Source of the DNA: Sphingobacteriaceae bacterium
GTDB lineage: Bacteria > Bacteroidota > Bacteroidia > Sphingobacteriales > Sphingobacteriaceae
Direction of reading: 5' to 3'
Length of the DNA: 32,902 nucleotides
NCBI GenBank assembly: GCA_014380615.1
Contig: JACMJM010000063.1
Coordinates: 1 to 32,902 of the forward strand
This document shows positions 24,878 to 32,619 of the stretch, piece after piece. The notes under the pieces were generated by a model, which had not been told where the DNA came from, made no database searches, and saw nothing but the letters and a program-made list of their open reading frames with translations. The number at the start of each line of letters is the position of its first letter. The stretch's first letter is position 1. Both the position numbers and the translations under genes were made by a program.

Positions 24878-25033
24878 GAAGAGCTTAATTTACTACCGAA
24901 GCGAGAATTTAACCGCAAGCATTTTTCTAATGTTACCGTAACCGCAAATACGCTTTATTATTGGAAGGTAATAAGCAAGGATTCTAAAGGGAATACTTCA
25001 GACTCTGGCTTGTATGAGTTTATGGTGAATTGA
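24878..25033 (+). pseudogene. Remnant of the 3' end of a fibronectin-type-III-like surface protein
   Basis: After a stop at 24875 the plus-strand frame reads through to TGA at 25031-25033. Its end (VTVTANTLYYWKVISKDSKG, then NTSDSGLYEFMVN) is the closing part of an FN3/Ig-like repeat as found in Bacteroidota cell-surface proteins (N-x-YYWKV-x-x-KD-x-x-GNxS). No start codon and only about 50 codons remain, so this is a gene tail left after a deletion or rearrangement. Confidence 0.6.
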
Positions 25034-25138
25034 GGGGGAAGGAAGGAATTGATTATAAGTGTGAGTTGGAATGCTATTTATACCCTTTACATTGTAGGGT
25101 ATCCTATTTGGAATAGCGAAATATCTAAAGCAATATTT

Positions 25139-25458
25139 TTCTGGGCGTTCGGGCGGGTTTTCCGCTCATACTGCACATGGCATTAAGCTCTTTGCCGGTA
25201 TCCGCTGCAACCCCTCCTAACGCAAATCCGGGTGAATTCAAATTTATCTTTCAAAGAATGTTTAACGGAATCTGAGACTCTTCTTTTTAGTTTTAATATT
25301 ACCCATGCTCAAAGCTTCCCCATAAATTACGGACAGAGAGGGAAAGTATATACAATTCATTCTATGCTATTAAAGTCTACGTAAGTTCGAATCTACAGTG
25401 GGCGACGCAGTCGCTAACCTCGCTGCATCCTCGTTATGCAAACGAGGACGATTCAGAG
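25139..25458. repeat. Dispersed-repeat-type sequence with two hairpins
   Basis: About 25139-25220 (GGGCGTTCGGGCGGGTTTTC … CCGGTATCCGCTGCAACCCC) resembles a repeat often seen between Sphingobacteriaceae genes; this is from memory. Two small hairpins follow near the end: GCGAC-GCA-GTCGC (about 25402-25414) and TCCTCGTT-ATGCA-AACGAGGA (about 25429-25449), directly downstream of the minus-strand gene ending at 25453. No gene is seen from 25034 to 25452. Confidence 0.5.
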
Positions 25459-25701
25459 TTCTGTTATTGCTTCTTCATTTAACTCATCTATGTCAATCAA
25501 TAGCTTTCCTGAGTTTTCATAGCGCAACCATGTCAAGATGAACTGTAATAAGGCAGGTACTAAGCCGAGATAATAGTATTTCAGCTCTTTCGGCAATAAG
25601 AGGTCAACTTCAACATTGAGGGTTTTTGCCTCACTCAACCTAGTGAAGTAAGTTTCAATATTTTCAATTTTTGTATTTTTCTCAATAGTGATGGCAAACA
25701 T
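25453..25701 (-). CDS. Hypothetical 82-aa protein, possibly 3'-truncated
   Basis: The frame is open back to an ATG at 25785, but the first 28 residues are low-complexity and hydrophobic, so the start at 25701 (MFAITIEKNTKIENIETYF) is preferred. The segment LLLPKELKYYYLGLVPALLQFILTWLR looks like the N-terminal part of a larger Bacteroidota protein. The frame ends next to repeat hairpins, so the C-terminus may have been cut by repeat insertion. It follows the PIN-domain gene (93 bp, or 9 bp with the longer start) and may be co-transcribed. Function unknown. Confidence 0.55.
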   Translation of the reverse strand: MFAITIEKNTKIENIETYFTRLSEAKTLNVEVDLLLPKELKYYYLGLVPALLQFILTWLRYENSGKLLIDIDELNEEAITEL

Positions 25702-25794
25702 GAAATGCTGTTGATAAGTGGATGAAGTTAAAAGTATTAATAAGAAAATAAAAATCGAGGGCGTGGTGTACGAAATACGCAACAATAATAAGTA

Positions 25795-26814
25795 TCAGTC
25801 TTTTGTTAAGTCCGATACATCTGTTGAATAGACATCATCTAATACAACCGTGTGTTGCGTTAGAGTAATGGAAATGTTGCTTTTAATATAAAAGTAGCCG
25901 CGGTGTTTCAATCCGTGGGTGTAGACAACCGCTTTTGCTTTGCTTTCAACTTCGCAAGCGATTGAAGCGAAGTCAGTTAGCTGGTAGGCTGTGTAATTTA
26001 AGACTTTCAAGCTGTCCCACTCGAAGCTGAATTCGAAGTATATGCCATTATCAATGGTGAAGTAGGTTGAAGGCGACATCTTGTCAATAGACCTTTTTAT
26101 TCTTTGGTGTACCGTTTCGCAAATCTCACCTTTAAGGTATTTTTCAATTTGTTTGTTGTCAAGTTGGAGATTGTTAAACCATGTCGAAAACTTCTTTTCT
26201 GTAGAAATCTTCAAAATAACCTTCTCTAAGGTGCATAACTCTTGAAAGTTTGAGTAAAGCTTTATGTTAGGTAAGTCATTCTTCAACTCGGGGTGTAGAT
26301 CCTTCTTATCTGAGTCCCAAAAATCATCCTTATTGTTGGATATGAAAAAGAAATTGCCTATTTCTAACTTCTTAATTGTGTCCTTATATGAAAGCCAAAT
26401 GATTGCGTCCCGAAATTCTTGCTTTCTTTCCGTAAATGGTTTTATACGGTTTATAGACATCTTAACTAACTCGGGAAGAATTTCGTTGCTATATAAAACT
26501 TCGGTCAGGACTTCGTCTGTTATTAATGAAGTATAAAATGATGATATTTCTTCTCTTAAAGTTTTGGGGTTCGGAAGCTCTATTGAAGTGGCAACTTGAA
26601 GAAGCTTGTTTACTTTCTCAAGTTCAGTCCTAATTGCTTGGAAGTGCTTGCCAATGATCTTTTCGTAATTATTGGAAATCTCATCAATGACTATGGAAGA
26701 AATAAACAGCTTTACTTTACCTTCTCTAGCGTATTCCAGCAGTAAGGCTCCGAACGAACTTTTGAAAAGAGGATCAGAAAACAGTGCATTACTATCTAAG
26801 AAAATGCTTACCAT
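25795..26814 (-). CDS. PIN-domain protein, DUF4935 type (putative ribonuclease)
   Basis: 339 residues. The first 190 form a PIN-like nuclease fold with the acidic residues in place: Asp7 (FLDSNALF), Glu45 (IDEISNNYEK), Asp136 (EFRDAIIW) and Asp163/164 (FFISNNKDDFW). DUF4935 has this plan. Such proteins cleave RNA in a metal-dependent way and occur both as toxins and as stand-alone defence-type nucleases. The C-terminal 150 residues are mixed alpha/beta and unrecognised. No antitoxin-like gene is directly adjacent; the small gene downstream is the only candidate partner. Confidence 0.85.
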   Translation of the reverse strand: MVSIFLDSNALFSDPLFKSSFGALLLEYAREGKVKLFISSIVIDEISNNYEKIIGKHFQAIRTELEKVNKLLQVATSIELPNPKTLREEISSFYTSLITDEVLTEVLYSNEILPELVKMSINRIKPFTERKQEFRDAIIWLSYKDTIKKLEIGNFFFISNNKDDFWDSDKKDLHPELKNDLPNIKLYSNFQELCTLEKVILKISTEKKFSTWFNNLQLDNKQIEKYLKGEICETVHQRIKRSIDKMSPSTYFTIDNGIYFEFSFEWDSLKVLNYTAYQLTDFASIACEVESKAKAVVYTHGLKHRGYFYIKSNISITLTQHTVVLDDVYSTDVSDLTKD

Positions 26815-26916
26815 GAGAAGATTGTAATTAATTCGTGTCCACCAAAGTTGCTAATCTACAACTTTGTAAAGCGAAGTGCCTTAAATACCCCTCAAGTAAC
26901 TACTTGAGGGGTATAA

Positions 26917-27138
26917 CTATCCTTTTGGAGGATGTGGGTCATTCCCATAGCTGTTTCGCTCACGAATGCGTCCGTCAGGTCTATGAACGATCATTTCAGA
27001 GCCTTGATTTTGTGCGATGCTTCTCGCGATCTCTCTTGCTTCGGCCTGCGTATCTGCCGTTCTTGTTACGCGCTCGTTTCCGGCTCCTCTTACTGCCCAT
27101 CCATCGTTGTGAGGAACTACATGCTGATTTTTTCCCAT
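26917..27138 (-). CDS. DUF2188 domain protein
   Basis: 73 residues from ATG 27138 (MGKNQHVVPHNDGWAVRGAG), preferred over the start 14 codons upstream because the family begins with this sequence. It is a typical small DUF2188 protein: QHVVPHNDGWAVRGAG, then RTADTQAEAREIARSIAQNQ, HRPDGRIRERNSYGNDPHPP. The function is unknown. Such genes are frequently mobile and found singly. It is separated from the PIN gene by about 100 bp. Confidence 0.9.
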   Translation of the reverse strand: MGKNQHVVPHNDGWAVRGAGNERVTRTADTQAEAREIARSIAQNQGSEMIVHRPDGRIRERNSYGNDPHPPKG

Positions 27139-27294
27139 TGTGCTATTGGTTTTAGTTTTAATATACTTTAAATATACCAAAAAGTAACAATATTAGCAAT
27201 TCGAATTTTGCAATTTTATCAACATTCTGCTCTCATTGTGGATAAGTAATTTGCTTAGGAACAGCGTGTTGAAAAAAAACAAGTCGTTAAGTGG

Positions 27295-27302
27295 TATATT
27301 TG
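27295..27302 (+). promoter_or_regulatory. -7 box of a short transcript
   Basis: TATATTTG is a perfect TAnnTTTG match. A TTG lies 23 bp upstream (27269-27271), slightly further than the usual 19-21 bp. Transcription would begin at about 27308, exactly where the folded leader starts. Confidence 0.55.
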
Positions 27303-27306
27303 TAAA

Positions 27307-27351
27307 GTAGTAAAACTACTATTTCGCCTTTTGTAGTAGTGTTGAAAAGGC
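27307..27351 (+). promoter_or_regulatory. Folded leader, possible pseudoknot covering a ribosome-binding site
   Basis: Three stems are possible: GTAGT/ACTAC (27307-27311 with 27315-27319); ACTACTA/TAGTAGT (27315-27321 with 27334-27340); and GCCTTTT/AAAAGGC (27326-27332 with 27345-27351). The second and third interlock as an H-type pseudoknot, and the first competes with the second. The 3' arm AAAAGG is a Shine-Dalgarno-like sequence 7-8 bases before the ATA at 27358. Confidence 0.4.
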
Positions 27352-27357
27352 AATAGC

Positions 27358-27612
27358 ATAGCGGTTGATCCGAATCAAAAACAGCACTTTAAATGGTTAT
27401 CTAAACTGTCTTTTTCGCAAGTGTGTGCAATGTCCAACAAGCTGACAACATATGACCTGCAAGGCGAAAATTTTAGACGGGCCGAAATAAAAGTTGATGA
27501 GTTTATACGCTTAGTCATGCCTGGGAAAGTTCAGGTGCAGGGGTTTCGGATTGATGGCTTAAGGCAGCTCCAAAATTTTGTCGTCGACTTTGCCGTTTTT
27601 AATTTTGCTTAA
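27358..27612 (+). CDS. Small hypothetical protein (84 aa) with an apparent ATA start
   Basis: The frame is open from 27346 to the TAA at 27610-27612. It has no ATG until 27430 and a GTG at 27421. The stretch before these already looks coding (AVDPNQKQHFKWLSKLSFSQ), and an ATA at 27358 sits at good spacing from AAAAGG, where an ATG would make a normal start. Either AUA is used, the start has mutated, or the protein begins later (60 residues from 27430). The body (YDLQGENFRRAEIKVDEF … VQVQGFRIDGLRQL) is not recognised. Confidence 0.4.
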   Translation: MAVDPNQKQHFKWLSKLSFSQVCAMSNKLTTYDLQGENFRRAEIKVDEFIRLVMPGKVQVQGFRIDGLRQLQNFVVDFAVFNFA

Positions 27613-27912
27613 AATAGAGGTTAAAAATGAACCAATTTCGCACATATTTTTAGAGTTCCTTGACCCATTCATGTATTTATAAGGATAGTTGAAGATCTGT
27701 CTTATATACTTGCAGGGATTTGGGCTTGCTGTGTGCTTAAGCGACAGTTTCGCACCTGTTTTATATTCCGCAGGCCATGTCGAATTCCAGATAACAGGGG
27801 ATTTGCAATCCCTTAACCCACCACCATCACTATAGTCAGGTACTACCTAATACGTAAGAAATACGTAGGATAAACGTAGGATGGATACAACTATACTACA
27901 GCTAAGACGTAG
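27613..27912. repeat. Repeat-rich intergenic region
   Basis: No gene is seen. It contains a perfect hairpin GGGATT-TGC-AATCCC (27798-27812) and, at 27838-27912, a block sharing GTAGGATAAACGTAGGATGG (27865-27884) with 13021-13040. The block abuts the 3' end of the next minus-strand gene. Confidence 0.6.
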
Positions 27913-28206
27913 CTAAGCACCATCACGCTTTAAGAATTCCTGCAAAGCAGCATTATATACCCGCTTCCCCTTAGGCAGCTTCTTTTGGTATTCCGCTTTC
28001 TTTATCGGGTCGTGTATAATAGAACGGGCATAAGCAACAGCCTCAGCAAAACGGCTCTGTTCCTGTTTTTGGAGGTCGTTGTACTTAACGCCGCTCATAT
28101 CAGGGTATTTGCTGATTACAGTCTTCTTGCCATATTTCTTAATTACTATTTCTTTGCCAATGCTTCCTTTGGCGTTTTTCAGGATGAGGTTGTCGGTAGT
28201 TGCCAT
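27913..28206 (-). CDS. Conserved-looking hypothetical 97-aa basic protein
   Basis: Not recognised. A lysine-rich, soluble protein: MATTDNLILKNAKGSIGKEI, then KKYGKKTVISKYPDMSGVKY and a helical C-terminus (RFAEAVAYARSIIHDPIKKA). A near-consensus TATCTTTA on the minus strand stands a few bases before the ATG and may be its -7 box. The composition suggests possible nucleic-acid binding, without further support. Confidence 0.72.
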   Translation of the reverse strand: MATTDNLILKNAKGSIGKEIVIKKYGKKTVISKYPDMSGVKYNDLQKQEQSRFAEAVAYARSIIHDPIKKAEYQKKLPKGKRVYNAALQEFLKRDGA

Positions 28207-28289
28207 AGTTAAAGATATAAATTTCTCTATATCAGGTTCGTTCTGAATTACACTTACATTTTGTATGTTTATAAACCTAATCTTATTCT

Positions 28290-28484
28290 ATGCGCTACTT
28301 TCTCTGTATTCTATTTCCACCAATTGCTGTATTGACTACTGGCAAAATGGGTGCCTTCATCCTTAGCATCGTCTTAACACTCTGTTTTTGGATACCAGGA
28401 ATAATCCATGCTGTTCTTGTGGTGAACAATTATTATGCTGAGCGAAGACATAAAGAACTTCTATCAAGCTCAAGGCGGGACTAA
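28290..28484 (+). CDS. YqaE/Pmp3 family membrane protein
   Basis: 64 residues with the full family pattern: a first helix (YFLCILFPPIAVLTTGKMG), then FILSIVLTLCFWIPGIIHAVLVV and a charged tail. Pmp3/YqaE proteins are two-helix inner-membrane proteins linked to membrane potential and stress tolerance. It lies 16 bp before the next membrane-protein gene and may be co-transcribed with it. Confidence 0.9.
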   Translation: MRYFLCILFPPIAVLTTGKMGAFILSIVLTLCFWIPGIIHAVLVVNNYYAERRHKELLSSSRRD

Positions 28485-28500
28485 CATTTAAATCTGTCCT

Positions 28501-29091
28501 ATGAGAAAATTTGCTATTCTGTTACTAACATTAATTCTTTCACCTCTTATCGCTGGAGTATTTGGAATCATTCACGACCAACTTACATATAGCATAAGTG
28601 AAGAATATTATACCAAGTTCAAGTTTTATCAATTCGCATTAGTAGGCGATAACGGCCGGTTATATATTGGAAATGCCCGAATAGCTGCGATATATGTTGG
28701 ATTCATGGCGACGTGGTGGGTTGGGATTATAATTGGCTTAGGACATGGGTTGACCGGATTAATTCAACGTGATCATACAGTGATGAAGAAGGTTATTTCG
28801 AAAGCGATATTGATTACACTTGTAACCACACTTGTAGTCGGGCTGATTGGCTTGGCTTATGGAAAACTATATTTAGCACATACTGGAGTTTCCTGGCCTA
28901 TTCCTGAAAATGTAATTGATAAAAGTAATTACATCGCTGTGGGATCAATGCATAACTTTAGTTATTTAGGTGGCTTGATAGGATTAATCGCTGGGATGAC
29001 CTATCAAATCAGAGTAGCAAGGCTTAATCGCAAATCTGCGAATATTAAATCTGCTGCCCTGGTTCGTGTCCCCACGAAACAGCAGATCTAA
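28501..29091 (+). CDS. Integral membrane protein, function unknown
   Basis: 196 residues with about four membrane helices: 4-24, then AAIYVGFMATWWVGIIIGLG, ILITLVTTLVVGLIGLAYG and YLGGLIGLIAGMTYQI. No family is recognised. The last codons (ALVRVPTKQQI) lie in a repeat arm, so the original C-terminus may have differed. A second, degenerate copy of the segment around YVGFMATWW occurs at 30917-31006, so this family was duplicated locally. Confidence 0.72.
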   Translation: MRKFAILLLTLILSPLIAGVFGIIHDQLTYSISEEYYTKFKFYQFALVGDNGRLYIGNARIAAIYVGFMATWWVGIIIGLGHGLTGLIQRDHTVMKKVISKAILITLVTTLVVGLIGLAYGKLYLAHTGVSWPIPENVIDKSNYIAVGSMHNFSYLGGLIGLIAGMTYQIRVARLNRKSANIKSAALVRVPTKQQI

Positions 29092-29116
29092 TTTTTAAGG
29101 CCGTGGAGACACGAAC
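29062..29116. repeat. Inverted repeat at the 3' end of the membrane-protein gene
   Basis: GTTCGTGTCCCCACG (29062-29076) and CGTGGAGACACGAAC (29102-29116) are inverted copies with one mismatch. Similar arms recur near 30766 (GGTTCGTGT) and 30811 (ATGGAGACACGAG). No T run follows, so it is treated as a repeat hairpin rather than a terminator. Confidence 0.65.
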
Positions 29117-29172
29117 AAAGGCTTAGGTGAAAAGATTTCCTGGAGACACCAATTAGCCCGGCACGAATTGAA

Positions 29173-30696
29173 TTACAAGATTGCTTTAGGAATAACTTTC
29201 CTTGTCCAGGTGTTAGCCCTTTTCTTCATGCTGGCTTTATAGTCAGGGTTCCATGCAAAAGTAGTTTCCCATGAATTTTCTGGCTTAAATTCCTCTTCAA
29301 ATCCTTTTAAAACGCCACGGGTGATCTCTTCGGAATAGATCACGCTGATACACTCGGTATTTAGATTGGCGCTCCGAGGGTCGAGATTGAAGGTGCCTAT
29401 CACCGTTAACTTTCCGTCGACGATCATGGATTTGGCATGGAGGCCAAAAATGGGTGCATACTTTAGTTTCTCCTGCAAATTGCGGGTCATTACTTTGTAG
29501 CGCACGGCTGCGTCGGGTCTGTATTCGAATATTCTTGCACCCGTTGCAAGTATTTTCTTCCGGTTGCGCTGATAGCCGCTGAATGCTTCGATGTTATCTG
29601 TAGAAGTAAGGCTGTTGGTGAGTATCCGGATCTTTACGCCACGCTTAACCGCATCTCTGAACAACTGATGACTCAAGTCGGAAGTAACCAGGTACGGCGA
29701 CTGGATATCAATTGATGTTTTGGCTTGCCGGATCAGATTAACCAGGGCCTCTGTAGATTTTCCGCCGCCTCCAAGGCCTTTCGTGCCATCGTTTTTTCCG
29801 GGAATATCAGACACAAAGCTTACACTGTCTATCCATTTAAACTCATCAGAGCGCTTTAAAGAATCAAAAGTATTAGGAAGGTTTTTTATCGATTCTCTTA
29901 CCTGCGGCCAAAAGTTTTCGGGATTGCAGGCGTATTGGTGAAGTTTATGAAATTTTACCGAATCGTTAGCTGGTTCCTCTTTTTCTCTTACCAGACGAGT
30001 GACGGGTACGCTTAAAGAACTCTCCCAAAAATCATTGAATGACAACTGTACAGATCTTGTTACTTTGCCTAACAACAGCACATCCCTGTCGCGGAAGTTG
30101 TATTGGTGATCATAATCGAAGTACTCGTCCGCAACGTTCCTTCCTCCGGTAATCACCACCTTTCCATCTACAATGAACGTTTTGTTATGCATCCGCTGGT
30201 TCACACTTCTGAAGTTTGTTACCAGATTGTATGCCTTATTGCCAAGGTTCTTTCCGATGTTGGTAGTCGGGTTATAAATCTTTATAGAAATGTTCTTGTG
30301 CGAGTCGAGGGTAAGTAATTCGTGTGCACCTGCTTCCACCATCACATCGTCGACAAGGATTCGTACTTTAACCCCCCGGTCTGCTGCACGTACCAAATAG
30401 TCGCAGGCTATCAACCCTACATTGTCGGCAGAAAATATAAAATACTGCACATCAATAGACCTTTCCGCGTTTTCACTTAACCAGCCACGCACCACAAGGG
30501 AATTACCCCCGTCTTCGAGCACACATACGCCCGACTTTACTTTCGCTATTTCTGTAAACGGCTGGAGGTGCTTAGAAAGACTTGCCGGCCCTGCGGGCAT
30601 CGACATACAATGACTTTCATCTGCTTCCGGAAAGAGGGGCTTGTTATTGCCGCAACCTACTATCAAAATAAATGTAAACAGGATTAAAACTCTCAT
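29173..30696 (-). CDS. Phospholipase D-family lipoprotein (cardiolipin synthase ClsC-like)
   Basis: 507 residues from ATG 30696; an upstream in-frame start would bury the signal peptide. The N-terminus is a lipoprotein signal with lipobox LIVGC (Cys15). Two HKD motifs mark the PLD fold: His170-Lys172-Asp177 (HNKTFIVDGKVVITGGRN) and His420-Lys422-Asp427 (HAKSMIVDGKLTVIGTFNLD). Between them VKIRILTNSLTSTDN and PRSANLNTE-type motifs match YmdC/ClsC proteins, which join phosphatidyl groups to make cardiolipin. As a lipoprotein it acts at the membrane facing the periplasm. Monocistronic as seen. Confidence 0.9.
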   Translation of the reverse strand: MRVLILFTFILIVGCGNNKPLFPEADESHCMSMPAGPASLSKHLQPFTEIAKVKSGVCVLEDGGNSLVVRGWLSENAERSIDVQYFIFSADNVGLIACDYLVRAADRGVKVRILVDDVMVEAGAHELLTLDSHKNISIKIYNPTTNIGKNLGNKAYNLVTNFRSVNQRMHNKTFIVDGKVVITGGRNVADEYFDYDHQYNFRDRDVLLLGKVTRSVQLSFNDFWESSLSVPVTRLVREKEEPANDSVKFHKLHQYACNPENFWPQVRESIKNLPNTFDSLKRSDEFKWIDSVSFVSDIPGKNDGTKGLGGGGKSTEALVNLIRQAKTSIDIQSPYLVTSDLSHQLFRDAVKRGVKIRILTNSLTSTDNIEAFSGYQRNRKKILATGARIFEYRPDAAVRYKVMTRNLQEKLKYAPIFGLHAKSMIVDGKLTVIGTFNLDPRSANLNTECISVIYSEEITRGVLKGFEEEFKPENSWETTFAWNPDYKASMKKRANTWTRKVIPKAIL

Positions 30697-30765
30697 GCGA
30701 TAATTGGTGGTTAAAGTTAATTGAATTCGGGCGGATTTGAAAGCCGTACGAGTGGCATCTTGCGA

Positions 30766-30829
30766 CGGCCGGTTCGTGTACTCAGGAAACATACAAGATA
30801 AGGTGATCGTTCATGGAGACACGAGCCGA
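30766..30829. repeat. Imperfect inverted repeat upstream of the PLD gene
   Basis: GGCCGGTTCGTGT and ATGGAGACACGAGCC are imperfect inverted copies, similar to the arms at 29062-29116. The rest of 30697-30916 shows no gene. Confidence 0.45.
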
Positions 30830-30916
30830 GGCGAAATTGAAAGGAGACGGAGGAGACGATGGGTGAAAGGAGCTTACGTGACATAGGTACGGTTGTAAGT
30901 GATGGGCTCAAAAGCT

Positions 30917-31006
30917 GGGTTTTCCTACCCTCGTCTAGCGGCAGTTTATGTTGGATTCATGGCTACATGGTGGGTATGAATTATTATCGGTATTTGCCAC
31001 GGCTTC
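30917..31006 (+). pseudogene. Fragment of a second copy of the 196-aa membrane-protein family, with an in-frame stop
   Basis: The plus-strand frame reads GFSYPRLAAVYVGFMATWWV, stop (TGA), IIIGICHGF. It aligns with NARIAAIYVGFMATWWVGIIIGLGHGL of the gene at 28501-29091. Only about 30 codons remain and no start is seen, so it is a decayed duplicate. Confidence 0.75.
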
Positions 31007-31081
31007 CGCATGTTATTCACACCTGCCCTCTGATGCCCTTCACACCATTGACAATTAAACTATAGACTCAAGGCTATGCGC

Positions 31082-31633
31082 CTAATCTTCTAAGGGCGAG
31101 GTCAGTGGTAAATCCCTATATCCTTTTGTTAGCAAAATAACAACAGAGAACAGTCCAAAAATTAAATAGGGTAAGGTCGACATACTAGTAATGACAATCT
31201 TTGTTACCTCCCAAATCGTTTCTTTAGGATAACGCCCCTCGATGTCTAAATAAATCAAAGAAATGGATAAAAGAGCTAAGCCGCTAAACCGGGTTAGTAT
31301 AAATTTTGATTTGGTAAAGGTGCTCAATGACCATGCTATTATGCAAATGCCAAGTAGTGCTACAGCAAAGTAGTTAGCTTTAAATGCAGCAAACATCATC
31401 CCAAAAAATATTAACATGCTGTAGCCGAGCACGAATACGATGGTAATTATGAGATCTGCAATGCGTGCTATAGTACGTGCTATATTATTAGACTCATAAT
31501 AAATACGCCCAATATTTATTATCGAGGTTATTATCTTTTTCAACATCCCCCAAAATATTAAAATGATGGAGGCGAGCACGATTATGAGGGTAATCATCAG
31601 CTCTGAAATGCGTGCTGCTATAGTACGTGCCAT
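31082..31633 (-). CDS. Membrane protein with an internal N-terminal duplication
   Basis: 183 residues, four to five membrane helices, family not recognised. Residues 2-30 (ARTIAARISELMITLIIVL … LIFWGM) and 52-79 (ARTIARIADLIITIVFVLG … LIFFGM) are copies of each other. The DNA copies (about 31544-31630 and 31396-31480) are also clearly similar, so the duplication is recent. It follows the 253-aa gene with a 9-bp gap and is probably co-transcribed. Confidence 0.7.
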   Translation of the reverse strand: MARTIAARISELMITLIIVLASIILIFWGMLKKIITSIINIGRIYYESNNIARTIARIADLIITIVFVLGYSMLIFFGMMFAAFKANYFAVALLGICIIAWSLSTFTKSKFILTRFSGLALLSISLIYLDIEGRYPKETIWEVTKIVITSMSTLPYLIFGLFSVVILLTKGYRDLPLTSPLED

Positions 31634-31642
31634 GTAATTAAA

Positions 31643-32404
31643 TTATAAGAAATAGTGAAATAAGCCATACGCCCAAAATTTATTATCAACGTTATTATCT
31701 CTTTCAATCTGGTGTACCCAGGCATCCAAAACCGGTCCGTTCGGATAAACAGTAGAAGTGTCTATATTATTTTCGGTATGGCGATTAACTGTAAATCTGA
31801 GAGTATCGTTGTTTATAATTTCTATAAAGTTGAAACCGTCTTTAACTTTCTTTTCTATTTTTAGGTTTGGGTTAGTGGTTATTGGATCGCCATTTCCAGT
31901 AAACATAATTCCATAGGTCTTTATATACCTACCATCGATTTTGCGGCTGGACACCCAAATAGCATATGCTGTATCTGTTAGCTGTTTATAAAATTTCTTT
32001 TCTGCGGCTACAATTTTTTCCAAGTTAGGAGGATGTCGGTCTAAGAAATAGTCGTTAAGGGATATTGGAACGTAACCATTCTCAATGGCGCGCATCCGTT
32101 TAATCACGAACGCCGGTTTATTATCTTCGTCAGAAACAAATAGGCCTATGCTAAAAAGAAGAATGAAGATCGAACCAAATATCTGAAAAAAGACTGTTCT
32201 ATGATTGCCTTTTTTCAGCCTCTTATGAATGAAAGTTAAAATAACGCTGACAATGGCTATAAAAGGAATGGTGAAAAGGGCGGCGATAACATCTGAACTG
32301 CTAGCAGCTGGGAAGCTTTTATATAAAATATAGTTAAAGACAAAGGCAATTATTGGATAACTCCACGAAGACCATGACGGCGAGGGTTTTTTAACAAAGG
32401 ACAT
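31643..32404 (-). CDS. Membrane protein of unknown function
   Basis: 253 residues. Three predicted membrane helices lie near the N-terminus (YPIIAFVFNYILY, IAALFTIPFIAIVSVILTFI, FFQIFGSIFILLFSIGLFV), followed by a soluble C-terminal domain of about 150 residues (from DEDNKPAFVIKRMRAIENG) that probably faces the periplasm. No family is recognised. First gene of a two-gene operon with the 183-aa membrane protein; a short AT-rich region precedes it. Confidence 0.72.
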   Translation of the reverse strand: MSFVKKPSPSWSSWSYPIIAFVFNYILYKSFPAASSSDVIAALFTIPFIAIVSVILTFIHKRLKKGNHRTVFFQIFGSIFILLFSIGLFVSDEDNKPAFVIKRMRAIENGYVPISLNDYFLDRHPPNLEKIVAAEKKFYKQLTDTAYAIWVSSRKIDGRYIKTYGIMFTGNGDPITTNPNLKIEKKVKDGFNFIEIINNDTLRFTVNRHTENNIDTSTVYPNGPVLDAWVHQIERDNNVDNKFWAYGLFHYFL

Positions 32405-32476
32405 TTTTATTATTGAAAGTATTTTTAGTAAAAGTAAATTTAATTTAAATATATTATATAAAATTTAAACTTGCCC

Positions 32477-32497
32477 CATGCTGGCGCACGCGTGTCG
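32477..32497. repeat. Second copy of a 21-base repeat
   Basis: The sequence containing GCTGGCGCACGCGTGTCG is identical to that at 13076-13096. The stretch from 32498 to 32619 shows no gene. Confidence 0.7.
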
Positions 32498-32619
32498 TGG
32501 CTGTTGCACAACTGAGCAGATCCATTAATGTCTTATAAAACTGATGCCAAAGCCGTTTACAATTAGATAAAACAGAAGACGATTTTTCAATCTTCAAAAT
32601 ATCGGAAGAGAACTAATAA

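Noticed and set aside
25384..25392. TTCGAATC, resembling a tRNA T-loop
   Set aside because: The flanking bases cannot form a T stem and no acceptor or anticodon arm is present; no tRNA or att site is supported.
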